Positions 1 through 11,815 are shown, counted from the first letter of the stretch. The stretch: DNA of 64,000 bases from Cocos nucifera (GCA_006176705.1 QRFJ01004877.1:62001-126000); one strand, 5' to 3'. Notes: generated from the letters alone by a model not told the origin. Numbers and translations are program-made.

Positions 1-1
1 T

Positions 2-388
2 CTTAAACTTTGCGATACTTTTAAAATTAATGGGGTGTCGGATGATGCTATTAGATTAAGGTTATTTTCTTTCTCTTTATGGGACAAAGCTAAGAGTTGG
101 CTTCATTCTCTTCCTACAGGTTCTATCACAACTTGGGATGTCCTAGCCCAAAAATTCTTAGCCAAGTACTTTCTACCTTCCAAGACTGCTAAGATGCGCA
201 ATGATATCACTTCCATTATGCAGATGGATATGGAGACACTATATGAGGCTTGGGAGCATTTCAAGGAACTGCTGAGGAGATGTCCACATCATCAACTACC
301 CGTATGGCTTCAGGTACAAACTTTCTATAATGGTTTATCTCCTACTAATCATTCTATGATTGATGCAGCAGCAAGGAGGAACCATTAA
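2..388 (+). pseudogene. gag: gag capsid domain of element alpha (retrotransposon gag family)
   Basis: The frame is open from base 2 to the TAA at 386-388, about 128 codons, with its start left of the window. It matches the retrotransposon gag (capsid) family: an 'AKSWLHSLP' box followed by 'TWDVLAQKFLAKYF' and 'RRCPHH', the usual order in plant gypsy capsids. Gag would form the cytoplasmic virus-like particle packaging element RNA. A one-base indel near 373-376 ends the frame; the same protein resumes in another frame at about 396. The ATG at 35 is internal. The call is secure as a gag relic; the lineage is less certain. Confidence 0.8.
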
Positions 389-395
389 CTGAAAA

Positions 396-1244
396 ATGGA
401 GGAAGAAGCCTTCGATCTGATCGATGAGATGGCATCAAATAGCTATCAATTGCAGATAGAGCGCATGATGCCAAAAAGACTAGCAGCTGTGCAGGGAGTA
501 GATTGCGTGCCAACCTTACTAGCTGAAATTGCAGCCCTTAGAGCCGAAGTCAACAACTTGAAGGGAACAGCTATGCATATTCAGAGCATTACTTGTGACC
601 TATGTGGAGGAGGACATGATACGAGCAATTGCCAGATAGGTAATCCTTTTGCTAAAACAACTGATACAGCTAATTATATTGGTAATTTTTTTAGGCCACA
701 ACAAAACAATCCCTACTCCAACACATACAATCAAGGGTGGAGGCAGCACCCAAATTTCTCATGGAGTAATCAAAATGCAGCACAACAGCCACCCCCGGGA
801 TTCCAAGTACCTGAAAAGAAGTCCAACATGGAAGAGCTGATGGTCAAATTTATGCAAAACCAAGAAGCAACTATAAAAAATTTGGAAGCCAAACTTAGAT
901 AGGACCAAACAGCAGCAATTCAAAACTTGGAGATGCAAATAGGTCAAATGGCTAAGATAATCTCCGAGAGACCTCAAGGATCCTTGCCAAGCAATACGGA
1001 GACAAATCCAAGGGAGCAAGTCAATGCTATCACCCTAAGAAGTGGTACAAAGCTGGAGGAGCCACATCAGAAGAATGAGACTGAAGAGCCAACTACAAAT
1101 AAGGAACCATCAACTAAAATTCGTCAGTCACCAAAACAACCAGCAGATGGATGGTCTCCAGGTATACAATTTGCTGATCCAAATGTGAAGCCCTACGTGC
1201 CGCCACTACCATTCCCAGAAGAGACAAATACAGCATCCAGATAA
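396..1244 (+). pseudogene. gag: gag C-terminal region with zinc knuckle, element alpha
   Basis: Continues gag in a new frame. It holds 'MASNSYQLQIERMMPKR', then a zinc knuckle CDLCGGGHDTSNC (CX2CX3HX4C, one residue shorter than the usual CX2CX4HX4C but common in this kind of gag), then a Gln/Asn/Pro-rich stretch and a short coiled-coil ('NLEMQIGQMAKIISERPQG'). A TAG at 900-902 interrupts the frame and fits a CAG-to-TAG change; the same frame then runs to the TAA at 1242-1244. Another indel near 1215-1225 shifts the reading into the protease frame. The knuckle would bind RNA during packaging. All four metal ligands are present. Confidence 0.75.
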
Positions 1245-2066
1245 GGAATTTTCTAACTTTTTCAAAATTCTAAAGAATTTACATATTAATATTCCTTTTG
1301 TAGATGCTATTACTCAAATGCCCAGGTATGCCAAGTTTCTCAAAGAAATCCTAACAAATAAGAAAAAGCTGAAGGAGCATGAGAGAATAAATTTGAATGA
1401 AGAATGCTCAGCAATACTTCAAAATAAATTACCACAGAAGTTAAAAGATCTAGGGAGTTTTACTATCCCCTGCATTATTGGTGATTGTAGTTTTGATAAA
1501 GTTTTATGTGATTTAGGAGCAAGCATTAATCTCATGCCTTTTTCTATTTTCAGGAAGCTGGGTCTAGGAGAACCAAAGCCTACCACTATTACTCTTCAAT
1601 TAGCCGACAGATCCATTAAATATCCAAGAGGTATAGTGGAGGATGTCTTGGTAAAGGTAAACAAGTTTATTTTTTCTATTGATTTTATTGTTCTTGATAT
1701 GAAAGAAGATTATGATGTACCCCTTATTTTAGGGAGACCCTTTTTAGCTACTGGAAGGAGCTTTAATAGATGTTCAACAAGAAAAATTAATTCTTAGAGT
1801 CCAAGATGAACAAGTTACTTTTAATATTTTCAAAGATACTAAACAAACTGATGATAATCAAACTTATTTTCTAATTGATATTATTGACAATCCATTATAT
1901 GAGAATTCTGTAGAAAATAGGTTTGAGACTATAAAAGTGAGCAATGTCAAATTGAAAGAGGATGCAATCAAACATGAAAGTATTCCAATTGAAGTGGCAC
2001 CAGATTGATCCACTTTAGAACTCAAAGAAAGTCAAGCTGAAGACTATAAATCAGAACTACTAGATA
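1240..2066 (+). pseudogene. pro: Aspartic protease (retropepsin) region, element alpha
   Basis: Retropepsin of a gypsy polyprotein, which would process Gag-Pol inside the particle. The upstream linker 'MPRYAKFLKEIL' and 'EECSAILQNKLPQKLKDLG' leads to 'FTIPCIIG', then the active-site segment DLGASINLMP (catalytic Asp codon 1510-1512), then 'LILGRPFLATG', the conserved C-terminal box. Right after that box, near 1750, a one-base indel moves the frame; the ORF stops at 1797, but the protein continues in the shifted frame ('LIDVQQEKLILRVQDEQV') to about 2066. No RT follows: a deletion joins this point to 3' noncoding sequence. Confidence 0.8.
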
Positions 2067-2419
2067 GGTTGTTTCTTTTCTTTTTAGTTTTGATCATTTT
2101 TTTTTCTTTTATTTTTCAGTAATTTATTGGTTGCTCTTTTACTGCTCTGGTGTGTATTTTCAATTTTGCAGAAAAATCAATGAGAGCTCAAGCAAAATTT
2201 CAAAGCTCCAAAGAATCAGACTGAACCAAATCAGGTGTATTCCTTCCTATCCTTTATTGCACCCTTTATTTTTCTTTCTCCTTTAAGACAATGTAGAATA
2301 AGTTAAAAAAAAAAAAAAACCATGTGTCAAGAAGAAAATCTTGAGCAAGATAGACTGGATAAGTGATAAAAGATAGAATTATTTGCTAATGAATGTAATG
2401 AGTTAAAGAAGTAGATTAG
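2067..2419 (+). other. Post-pol noncoding segment after the pol deletion
   Basis: T-rich, then A-rich DNA with no coding signal. At 2281-2304 is a degraded form of the 'gaggacaatgt' block usually found after pol in this gypsy group. An A-run follows at 2306-2320. I read this as the far side of the deletion that removed RT, RNase H and integrase. Confidence 0.45.
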
Positions 2420-2740
2420 TTGGTCAACTTTTAGCAGCCTACTTAGGTCATTAAAAGATTATTAGCACTTCTAATTGCACATGCACACTAACAAGGCAAA
2501 GTAGGTATTGATTATAAGGACCAACTGAGGATTCAATTATCACTAAAAATTGGTAATTAATATACATTCTAATCAAAGAAACTTGAATTTAAGGAAAGAG
2601 CTACCTGCCTATAAATAAAGTGCAAAAGATACAGAGTATATGTGGATTGCCCAAAGCCTAGTAACTGGGTCTCTGCACCTAGGTCAAGTGTGAAAATTCA
2701 CGTAAAATGGTGAAGGAAAGGCCAGGATGCTCAGCACAGT

Positions 2741-2760
2741 AAAAAAAAAAAAAAAAAAAA
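2741..2760 (+). repeat. A20 homopolymer
   Basis: Twenty consecutive A inside copy X1. The equivalent place in X2 (5271-5304) is an A-run broken by single G bases. Confidence 0.9.
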
Positions 2761-3098
2761 GAGAAGGCAGTGTGAAAGCTACCTTAATTCATGAGTATAA
2801 AATTGAGAATGTATAGAAAATTGACCAAAATAGGTGATAAGAGAAGATACTTTTGTTCTTTTAATTTAATACTGAAATGCTAAAGTTAGTCATCACGAAC
2901 ACAAGTGCTATAGATCTTTGATGTACTCTAAGAAAGTTTTTAATTGTATTGACTGAAAAATTTGCTTCTGAAGCTCAATGCTTAGTTAGCAGTATTTTCT
3001 AAACTTTTTGACCTTTAGTCCTAGATTTTATCTTTGTGATAGATAATCTTATTGAAACATGGTATTAAACAAAACATTGCTAAGGGACTAGCAATGAC

Positions 3099-3111
3099 TA
3101 AGTTAGGGGTG
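3099..3111 (+). promoter_or_regulatory. Polypurine tract before LTR A
   Basis: The sequence 'aagttaggggtg' directly precedes the LTR start TGATAACTG. In gypsy elements the tract at this position primes plus-strand DNA synthesis. It has lost part of its purine purity. Confidence 0.55.
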
Positions 3112-4963
3112 TGATAACTGGTAAAAATATACTAATTAAAGTATTAAATTATAAAATAAATTAATCTATTTTTTTAAAAATTGATACTTTTATTAATCTT
3201 ATATAAGAAAGAAGGCTACCAATATGAAGATCTTATTTTTCTGGTTCAGATGAAATAAATTTCAGGCAAAACGGACTTAAAACGAGCCCGAAATTGAATT
3301 TAAAAAAAAATGAAAAATTGGTTCGGTTCAAATCGGTTCAGCGGTTCAGTCTGGTTCGATCACAACAGTAGGCCAATTTGCCGACGCAACGCTGACATCA
3401 GGATGACGTCAGCATTTTTCACGATGCACGGTGGACTAATAGGAGGGTATTTTGGAAATTTCATATTAGAAAAAGCACTTTGATTGGCTGAAGAACGAGG
3501 CGGTCCATGCAACACCAGGCTTGTGCATGGTCTATAGAGGGCAATTTGAGAATTTTGTCTGATCCAACGGACAACTTTCACTGAAACTTGATCGGACGGT
3601 CGAAATGAAGGTGCTGATGGATGGCATCCGCAGCTCCCGATCGAGATCCAACGGCTGAGATTCATCCTAATGTTAAACTAAAGATCAGAAGGCCTCTTTC
3701 TATGTGATCGGATGGCCCAAATCAATCTAACGGTTGATCCAATGGCTGATATAAAATCTGACTTGATTTGGGTTATTTTAAGGGATTTTTAAGTGGTTTT
3801 TGGATCGTTCGATCAACATCTAATGGGCAGAATTATCCAGATCCTAATTTGAGTTGTTTTGGGATTCTTAAACCTAATTTCTAAAGGATTTTGGGGGAAA
3901 ATCAATCTCTTAACCTATAGAAACCTACTGTTGTCGTAGAAAAGAGGAGAGAGAAGTCAGAGAAAAAGAGAAAAAGAGAAAAAGGAAGAGAGTTAGAGAA
4001 ATAAAGAAAAATAAAAAGAAAAAGAGAGGAGAGAGGTAGAAAGAGAAGAGTGATTTGTAAGAGAAAAAAAAAAGGTTTTTGATTTCTTTCGACAATCAAG
4101 ACATCGATCAAGGAGCCTCTTCTTCTTCGCCAAGTTCTCCACGCCAAGAGCAACGGATAATCAATTTCAGCAATCAAACTATCTAATTTCTCTATGAGTT
4201 TTATTTTATTCGCTATTTTTGAATTTGTTATCACGAACTAAATTTTATTTTACTAAGGCTAAGGTGTAGCCACTCTTTTGATGCAATATTCAGTATGATT
4301 TATTTTTAAATTTTATTCATGAGGAGTATATAAATCTGATCTTAATGCTTTTAGATTACTGGCCATCTTCTAATTGATCTGATGAACATAGATGTTACGG
4401 ACCAAGTACATCTATGTTATTGCTTCTTGATTATATACCTTGTATTATGAATCAAATTAGAATTCATATGCATGTAGGAATTTTAGTGCGCTTTGGATGC
4501 AGCATATTTTAATTAGAGGATTTCACAAAACTTAATGCATTAATATTTATTTAAATTACACCTGGACTAAAGGATAATTAATAAATATTGATAGTTTTGC
4601 TATGCCTGGACCAAAGGGTAGTGAATAAATTAGGAGACTCCACCGTCACATGAAATAAAATTAATCTAAAAACCTGAATATTGTATTGATTGAGTTGGTG
4701 AACCGATTGCCTTAGTAAACTATTGCTTTTAAGTTTAAAATCCTAATAGTTACACTCTCTCTATTTCCTAAAAAAAATTAGTTAATTATTTATTTTATTT
4801 TGTTTTTTAATTTTTTATTCTCATAAATCGGTCTTCTAAATAAAGCATAGGAAAGAGCTTTTCAGAACTTATTTTTCAATCCTCTAGGGATGATACTCTA
4901 CTCATTCACTTTATTACTTGATCGACTGGTGCACTTGCCAAAGCTATAAATTAGCACGCATCA
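3112..4963 (+). repeat. LTR A (3' LTR of element alpha)
   Basis: 1852 bp from TGATAACTG to GCACGCATCA, with inverted ends TGAT/ATCA. It is preceded by a purine tract and followed at once by copy X2. Its middle aligns in patches with LTR B: 'ttcaggcaaaacggact' against 'ttcaagcaaaatgaagct', then 'ttgattggctg' against 'tgattggctat'. The two are therefore diverged relatives, not a pair from one insertion. A purine-rich GA tract lies at about 3938-4075. ORFs across it are antisense low-complexity shadows. Confidence 0.7.
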
Positions 4964-4964
4964 C

Positions 4965-5661
4965 TTGGTTAGACCATTAGCAGCCTACTTAGGTCATTTA
5001 AAGGCTAACAGCACTTCTAATTGCACATGCACACTAGTGAAGCATAGTAGGTGTTGATTATAAGGATAATTGAGGATTTAATTATCACTAAAAATTAGTG
5101 GTTTATATATAACTCAATTAAAAAAATTTGAATTTAAGGAAAGAGCTACCTGCTTAAATAAAAAGTGTAAAATACAGAGTATATGTAGATTGCCCCAAAC
5201 TAGAACTCTGCAAGTGTAGAAGTTCACATCAAATGATGAAGAAAAGGCCAGGATGCTCAGCATAGTTTTCAAAAAAAAAAGAAAAAAAAAGAAAAAAAAA
5301 AGAGAAAGTAGTGTGAAAGCTACCTTAATTCATGCACTTAACTTGGGAGTATATAGAAAACTAACCAAAATAGATGTTAAAAGGAAGATTCGTTTGTCCT
5401 TTGAATCAACACCCAAATGCTAAGTTAGTATTCACGAAACCAAGTGTTGAAAATCTTTAGATAAACTCTAAGAAAGTTTCTGATTAATCTGCCATAAAAT
5501 TTACTTCTAAAACTCAATACATAGTTAGTGATACTATCTAAACTTTTGATCTTAAATCCTAGATTTATTCTTGTGAAGGAGGATCTCAATGAAATATGGT
5601 AATTAATCTAAATTAAATTCTTTCTTTACTCGAGGATGAGCAAAGCTTAAGTTGGAAGGTG
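4965..5661 (+). repeat. 3' internal noncoding repeat, copy X2
   Basis: Diverged copy of X1 in the same orientation. It starts within two bases of the end of LTR A and ends at the purine tract before LTR B. It contains an A-rich run at 5271-5304. Near its end, 'actcgaggatgagcaaagct' matches the typical pre-purine-tract block of Athila/Tat elements better than X1 does. Confidence 0.75.
5648..5661 (+). promoter_or_regulatory. Polypurine tract before LTR B
   Basis: 'aagttggaaggtg' directly before TGATAAGTAT, equivalent in position to the tract at 3099-3111. Confidence 0.55.
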
Positions 5662-7249
5662 TGATAAGTATCATAAATTCATCAATAAAAGCATTAATTT
5701 ATCAATTAATTTATATTAATTTTTAAGAATTAATGATCAATTTATATTTAATTTTTAAGAAATTCATATTTTTATTAATTAAAAAAATTAATTAAAAAAT
5801 AATAAAAATAAAAAATAAAATTTTATAATCAATAGAAAGAGCTTATTTTTTTGATCACAATGAAAAAAGTTTCAAGCAAAATGAAGCTAAAATGGAGATG
5901 ATATGAATTTCTAAAAAAATAAAATAAATAAAAAATAAATAAATAAATAAAAAGAAAATGGCTCAGCCAGCTCCGCAAGCCAAGCCACCAAGCTAAGACA
6001 AGCCATTAAGCCAAGCCAAGCCATCAAAGCTGACTCAGCTGTTGAAGCCATCAGTCGGTCCACGATCTAAGCGTGGACTGCCAGCTCAGCAGAAACCGAC
6101 GAATCACGCCACGACACATGGCGGACCTAGACCCTTAAAGGATCCACAAAAATTTATCATGGCTCACAGGACAATCTGGTCTTTTCACTCGGTGACAAAA
6201 GCACTGATTGGCTATGGTGTGTCGTGCGATGGGTCCATGCGGTCCATAAGAACAATAATGGCGCGATTGGATGGCCGTGGTAGCTTACGGTCAAGATCAA
6301 ACAGCTGTGGTTGTTTTCAGATTTGATTTAGCTTTAGACTTCATGTGGATCACCATCCAATGATAGCCCTCAATTCAGGAGATGATCCGATGGTCCAGAA
6401 CACTCCCGATGGTGATCAGGACTCCCGATGCATCATTTGTGGTCAGATTACCTCCATCAACGTGCGATCAGACGGTCAGAATTTAATCTGACCTGATCTG
6501 GGCCGATACGCATCCGATTTTGATGATTTTTGGACCATTGAATTTTTATTGAATGGCTAGATTTCACCAAACTTACTAGATTTATATCAAAGCTATTTTA
6601 ATATAAATTTTACTCGGATTTCTTTGTATTTTGATGATTACAAAGGCTATTAGTCCCACATTGCCTCCAGAAAAAATATCCAACCCTCCTAGCTCTATGA
6701 AAAGGACCCCAGGCCTCTAGAAATCATAGATCTGGTGAGAGGGAAGTCAAGCTCAGGGTTGAAGGTTGCTCCAAAGCTACAATACTAAGAAGAAGAGCCA
6801 GTCTTCTACGCCATCTCCACGCCTACGATCTCCTTCTAGTTTTCTTTTCTCTTTTCTTTTCTTTAATTTCTTGTATTTAAATTCTGCATTTGAGTTTTAA
6901 TTTTAATAAAGAAAGCTTTATTGCTCTTTTCAATTCTAGCTCTTTAAATTAATTATTCTTTATTGCTCTTTAATTGCAAGTAACCGTTAAGTTCTAAATA
7001 ATAGATCTTAGTTCTAAGCTTATTTTTGCATAATTGAAATTCTATTTTAATTTATAAATCTATTTTCCACTTTAATTTTCTTTTCAAAAATCCTTCTTCT
7101 CTTTTTTATAAGAAAAAAATAAAAGATTTTAAAATTAAATCTTTGCCTCTCTGTGGATTCGACCCAACTCACTACTCTCTTCATAACTTTTAATTTAAAA
7201 AAAGTCAAATTTAAACTGATGAACACGGTGTCTTCACGACAACATCGCA
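5662..7249 (+). repeat. LTR B (3' LTR of element beta)
   Basis: About 1588 bp, from TGATAAG to approximately CATCGCA. The right end is inferred by similarity to the end of LTR A ('ctctgtggattcgacccaac' against 'ctctagggatgatactctac'). It is AT-rich at its start, with TAAA repeats near 5920-5953, and GC-richer at 6000-6500. ORFs inside it (6042-6326 plus, 7047-7250 minus) have no recognisable domain and are not called. Confidence 0.65.
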
Positions 7250-7259
7250 TTCCTATTAG

Positions 7260-9497
7260 TAATCCTCATAAGGAGTCATGGAATTTGCAAAATTTTGAGA
7301 CATAATAAAGATGACTTGTATGAGTATTGATAACATATTCAAAGTCATCTTTAGTATTATTGGTCATAGAGATGAATTATATGGTAACCATGGGCTAGGA
7401 TTCTAAGAATGTTGCTTTGCATACATTCGACCTATCCAGACATTGGAAACCATTGCTAGATGGTTACTTCGACTGGTATAGAAATTAGTTTCTATGCTAT
7501 CGGATTAGGTTCGAACCTATATGGTCACACACATAAAAGGTTATAATCTAATCAGGTGGTTAATCAATGATTGAGAATCGTTCTAAGGTCAAACATTCAA
7601 TGTGATTGACGTTTGACCTAATGCAAATATTACAGGAGGATCAATTAGCAATTGGATTGTTAATTGGCTCAATTTGATTGAACGATCGGGCTGAGATTAA
7701 GTTTAATCAAATTAGATTTAATTAAAATTATTTTATTCTTAATTAGATTAAGTTTAATTAGTTTATTGGATAAGCCGATTGCAAGAAAAAAATAATTCTT
7801 AATTGACTAGGATTTGAGTACACCTAATTTTTAATTAAGTTAAAATTTAAATTAGATTTAAATATAATTTTAACCTAACTTAATTAGATTTTTAGTTAGA
7901 CTAGGATCATCCATAATTAGGCTTGCACTAATAATATTTTAATTAAATTTAAAATTACTTTGACCTAGTCAAAATGGAGAGTCCTAGTAGACTAGGACTC
8001 TTCTTTTCTTGCACCAATGATCTCCATGCTCACTAATTAATTACAAAAAAATTATGTGACTTTTCTCATGCCTAAGATTGATTTCCCATTCCCCACATCT
8101 TAGTAAATTTGGATTTAAATTTGACTTGGTCAAAATTGGTAGTTAGTTTGAATGAGTCAAATGTAGGAAGAGTTTTATTTTGTTAAAACTCTCTTCCTCT
8201 CTCTTTGGAAAATAACCCACACCAACCTTATTTTTTGTCACCAATTTTTTCTCCTCTTGGGCAAAAGTTTTCTTCTCTCCATGCACAAGAATTGTGGGGA
8301 GGCATCCAAGAGTTGGACGCCCCCCAAACTCCTCCATAGTTTCCTTGTTTGACTAGGTCAATTTGACCTAGTCTTCCTTTTTTCTTGGATGCCACATTCT
8401 AATCTTTGGGAGGCATCAAAAATTCTGAGATTCCACATGAAAAGATAGAAGAAAAGAAGGGAGGGTGTGGAGTTTTTGGGTGACTTCATCCATGGAGGAA
8501 AAGTCTTCATTAAGACATGAAAAGTTCATGTCTTGATGAAGACAAAGGTAAGAGAAAATATTTTCTCCCATTATTTTCTTTCATGGTTTATTTATTATTT
8601 CTCTTTATGATTTTTATGTGATAAAAATATAAGAAACAGAGAGGAAGAGTGCATGGGAATGGATGCTCCAAGGAGTTGGGGCATCATGGTCTCTTTTGAA
8701 CATGATTTAGTCATGTTCTGATGAGAGGAAAGTGAAGAGAAAATAGTCTTCTCTTAGGATTCTTTTGAGAATTCTTTCTTCTCAATTTTAATATGACTTT
8801 TCTATAAGAAAAATTACAGTGGAGGAGATCTAGAAGTGTAAAAATTTTCTAAAGGAGAAGGTCTCCTCTTGTCTAGATATGAAGATCCATTTAGGATATC
8901 AACAGTTGATGTCCTGAAAAAAGAAGATGTGTCTTCTCTTAGGATCTTTCTTAACTATTTAATTTTTAATTTTTGAAAGTTTTAAATATTGAATTTCTCT
9001 CCTAATCCTTATCATATTCTTCATCTCTTAGAGTATCCAAGAGACCCAAAGAATAAATTTTAGATTAACCATTCGGAGGGATCCGTAAGAAGCTAGCACT
9101 TCGATCGGATCTTCGTTCGACGAACCTTCAATTTTGTTGCAGCCTCGTATGGATCACCTGTAGAGGCTGGATGCATGTGCAACTCTAAAAGTAATAATGA
9201 AAGTCAACCATAGAGTTCTTGACCTATGTAAAGATAAGAGATCTGATCTCTTCACTCACCTAGATGCGATCTAGGTTTTAGATCTAGAATCATTCTAAAT
9301 CTAGGGTATTGATTTGATCAATACTAAACCTTTTATTTTTTGATTTAAAATACAATGACATGTTATAGGTTCTAGTTGCAGATTTTAGTAATTAGATTAC
9401 ATGCATTTGTAGATTAAATGACTTAATTTACAACTTTCGCTGCACTATATTTCAAAAAAGTTTTAAAATTCATGTATCAAACCCTACATATTTCTCA
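7260..9497 (+). repeat. 5' LTR of element 2, truncated at its 5' end
   Basis: Aligns from its first base ('taatcctcataaggagtcat') with 14911 onward of the full 3' LTR, and runs in parallel to '...catatttctca' four bases before the PBS. About 624 bp present at the start of the 3' LTR are missing. The junction with LTR B lies within 7250-7259. Confidence 0.8.
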
Positions 9498-9501
9498 TTA
9501 G

Positions 9502-9513
9502 TGGTATCAAAGC
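9502..9513 (+). promoter_or_regulatory. Primer binding site, initiator Met-tRNA type
   Basis: TGGTATCAAAGC, one mismatch from TGGTATCAGAGC, the usual copia PBS complementary to the 3' end of plant initiator Met-tRNA. It fixes the 5' LTR end just upstream. Confidence 0.85.
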
Positions 9514-11549
9514 ATCTAGGTTCATTTATAACATGATCATATTTGCATTAAATTAAATCTAAAAATAAAACTCTATAGATCATACATACCGATTATAAGA
9601 TTGTCCTAGTATAAGGTTTACCTCTTATAGTGGAGAGGTTGTCCTAGTATGTGCTGATCTATTCTTGAATCATGAATAAGTTAAATATGATCTATATAAT
9701 TTTATGATTTACTTTTTAATTTTAAATCTATAATTAATTAGAAGTTAGATCTATTTTAAATTATTTAGATTAGATCTAAATAATATCGGATTGCACATAC
9801 TACTATAAGGTTGTCCTGTTGGAAGGTTTATCCCTTATTGTGAAGAGATTATCCTAGTATGTACTGATCTGAATAATCTAAATTATAAATATATTAAATA
9901 AGATCTAAATTAATTTATAATTTATTTTTAAATTTTAAATCTAATTTTAAATGGTTTATGATCTGATCCATATGATGTGTTTTATGTTTAGATCTAGATC
10001 CTCTTATTGTATATGTTGATATGTAATTTTTGTGTTGAATCTAGAATATCTATGACATACTTGTTTTATAGAATTTAAATTATGAACTTATTTTCTGCAA
10101 AATTTTGGATTTGAAATCTTAGGACATGATCAAAATATTAAAATAAATTAGATCTAAAACCATATATTGAATATGATTCAATATAAACTATTTACAATTT
10201 AAAATTGTTTCAAATGATTAAATCAAAAATTAGTTTTAAGATTTCATAAACCCAACTCATAAGCTTTGAACTTAATTAAGAATTAAGTGATTGTTTAGGA
10301 TCTAGGTTTGTGATTTAAAGATCCTAAGATAATTTTATGAAACATGGGTTAAAGGGTAATGGATTAGCTTTGATCAGGTCCTTAATCGGGTTAGACCAAG
10401 ATTAGATTAAATATGGACTTAGTTAAAAAATTGATCAAATCTAATTAATAGTTAATTAGAATTAGGTCATTTCTATAGATCACTTCAATAGTTGTAGTTG
10501 ATCAAAGTCCATACATCTAATAAATGGATATTGATCGTGGCTCAGTGGTCGAGCCCGAGTCTTTAGACAGACCAAATCAAAATTGATAAATTGATTGATA
10601 TCTAAGATAAGTCTGGCATCCTAGATTGGTGGTTTTTAATTGGCAGCCTACTTATCTGGCTATTTTTGATGGTGTCTAAGGCAAGCCTTAGCAGATCCTC
10701 CCACCGATCTCACTTACCTGGCCAATGTGGTTAATCGGGTCTTGATTAGATTGCTCATTGATTAATGCTAACCCATGTCACATAGAAAATCAGTGAGACT
10801 AATTTTATTTAGTGAGACTGATCTAAGTATCCATGGACCGATATTGATCCTAGTCCTCATAAATGACTTGAGAAGTCAGTGGGAGGACTTGACTTGGTGA
10901 AGTCAATGAGAGCAAATTAGTCCATATCCTTTCTATCCTTAAATCAGTAATAATTTAAATTCTCTAAAATTATTAGGTCCTTAAATGATAAAGTTATGGG
11001 GATAACTGAGTCATAGCCTCCCATTAAGTTGGATGATAATCGATCCATTAATTCAATAATCATTGGAGGTCCAAAGGCCTGGTGCTTATTAACTAATGAT
11101 ATTATCATTCATAAAATGATGACTTGAAAGTATCTCTCTAATTATGGTAAGGTTGGTCAACCAAAGTTGGGCTTAATCATTCATTGATTAGATGCATCCA
11201 GTATGGTCATGTTAATGGTTGGACCTAACCAGATCCTTACAGTCGAGACCAAAGCCTACTGATTAGGTTTCTGAGGCAAAATTAAATTACTAGAAGTTGT
11301 TTGGAGAAATAATTAGTTAATGAACCTATCCGTAGATGCACATGGATTGGTCGATCAAAGTCAGGCTTATGTGTAGTTTATGTGGATTCTAGTACCTACT
11401 AGAAAATTAAAGTAATTTTTTGAATTGGAGGTAGAGGCTACCAATTCGAATAAAATAGTGAGAGAACCTTTAGACTAAAGTTCAAGTTTCTAGGCTTAAT
11501 ATAATTTATATACTTAGGTCATTGTTCTCTTTTCTCAAAATAAGGCTCA
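9514..11549 (+). other. Leader of element 2, noncoding
   Basis: About 2 kb of AT-rich DNA without a supportable ORF. It contains two diverged copies of a short block, 'gttgtcctagtataaggttt' near 9601 and a relative near 9812. Inverted relatives of this block occur in the leader of element 3 near 20340 and 20515, which ties the two families together. Long leaders of this kind usually hold the packaging signal; I see no specific motif. Confidence 0.5.
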
Positions 11550-11815
11550 ACCATAATTGCTTCTATCACTGTTAGACAATGATGACTTATGGGATCCAAC
11601 TTTGATAATTAGTATCGAAAGTTGAATTTGGTTCAGTAGTACGAATAGGGTCGTATTGGGGCTACTTAGCCCAGTCAAAATAATTAGTCCAATATTGATC
11701 CAAATTAGGCATAGTGCTTCTACTATTAGAAGCAGAATTGTAGGAAGAAAAATTGTCTTGCTTTCCTTGATCATAATAGGCTAAACAAGAGAAAGGAGCA
11801 AGAGTTGCTTATCAA
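11550..11815 (+). pseudogene. gag: gag stub of element 2 (internal deletion)
   Basis: Starts with a segment matching the N-terminus of the element 3 gag on the other strand ('LLLSLLDNDD' here against 'LLLWSLLNNDKL' there). It loses register after about 30 codons, then resumes near 11735 with a remnant of the basic tail and zinc-knuckle end ('NCRKKNC'). Most of the capsid region is deleted. The minus-strand ORF at 11547-11774 is its shadow. Confidence 0.5.

Larger units (their letters stand above)
2420..3111 (+). repeat. 3' internal noncoding repeat, copy X1
   Basis: Noncoding DNA upstream of the purine tract of element alpha. It is repeated, diverged, at 4965-5661. Shared blocks include 'tagcagcctacttaggtcat', 'cacttctaattgcacatgca', 'gccaggatgctcagca' and 'gtgtgaaagctaccttaatt'. 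An A20 run is at 2741-2760 and the matching place in X2 is also A-rich. No ORF is apparent. Confidence 0.75.
1..4963 (+). mobile_element. Athila-like Ty3/gypsy element alpha, partial, pol deleted
   Basis: Reading left to right: gag capsid region, CCHC-type knuckle, aspartic protease, a noncoding 3' region, a purine tract and a 3' LTR (3112-4963). The 5' LTR, PBS and first part of gag lie left of the window. No reverse transcriptase, RNase H or integrase occurs between protease and LTR, so about 3 kb of pol is missing. The protease motif DLGASINLMP and an LTR opening TGATAA after a purine tract fit the Athila/Tat side of plant Ty3/gypsy; Athila is my inference. The element appears to sit in a related element (beta), whose 3' region resumes directly after the LTR end. 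Confidence 0.75.
4965..7249 (+). mobile_element. Athila-like element beta, 3' remnant
   Basis: Holds only the 3' internal repeat X2 (4965-5661), a purine tract and LTR B (5662-7249). Its 5' part is absent from the right of alpha and may lie left of alpha beyond the window, as expected if alpha inserted into beta. At its right end it meets a copia LTR lacking its first ~620 bp, so beta may itself have inserted into that LTR. Confidence 0.6.

Noticed and set aside
3360..4234. Minus-strand ORFs of 101 and 110 codons across LTR A
   Set aside because: They lie antisense in an LTR, one over a GA-rich purine tract that yields a Phe/Leu-rich product. No domain and no counterpart in LTR B.
6042..6326. 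Plus ORF of 94 codons in LTR B
   Set aside because: No recognisable domain, inside an LTR, and not kept in the homologous stretch of LTR A.
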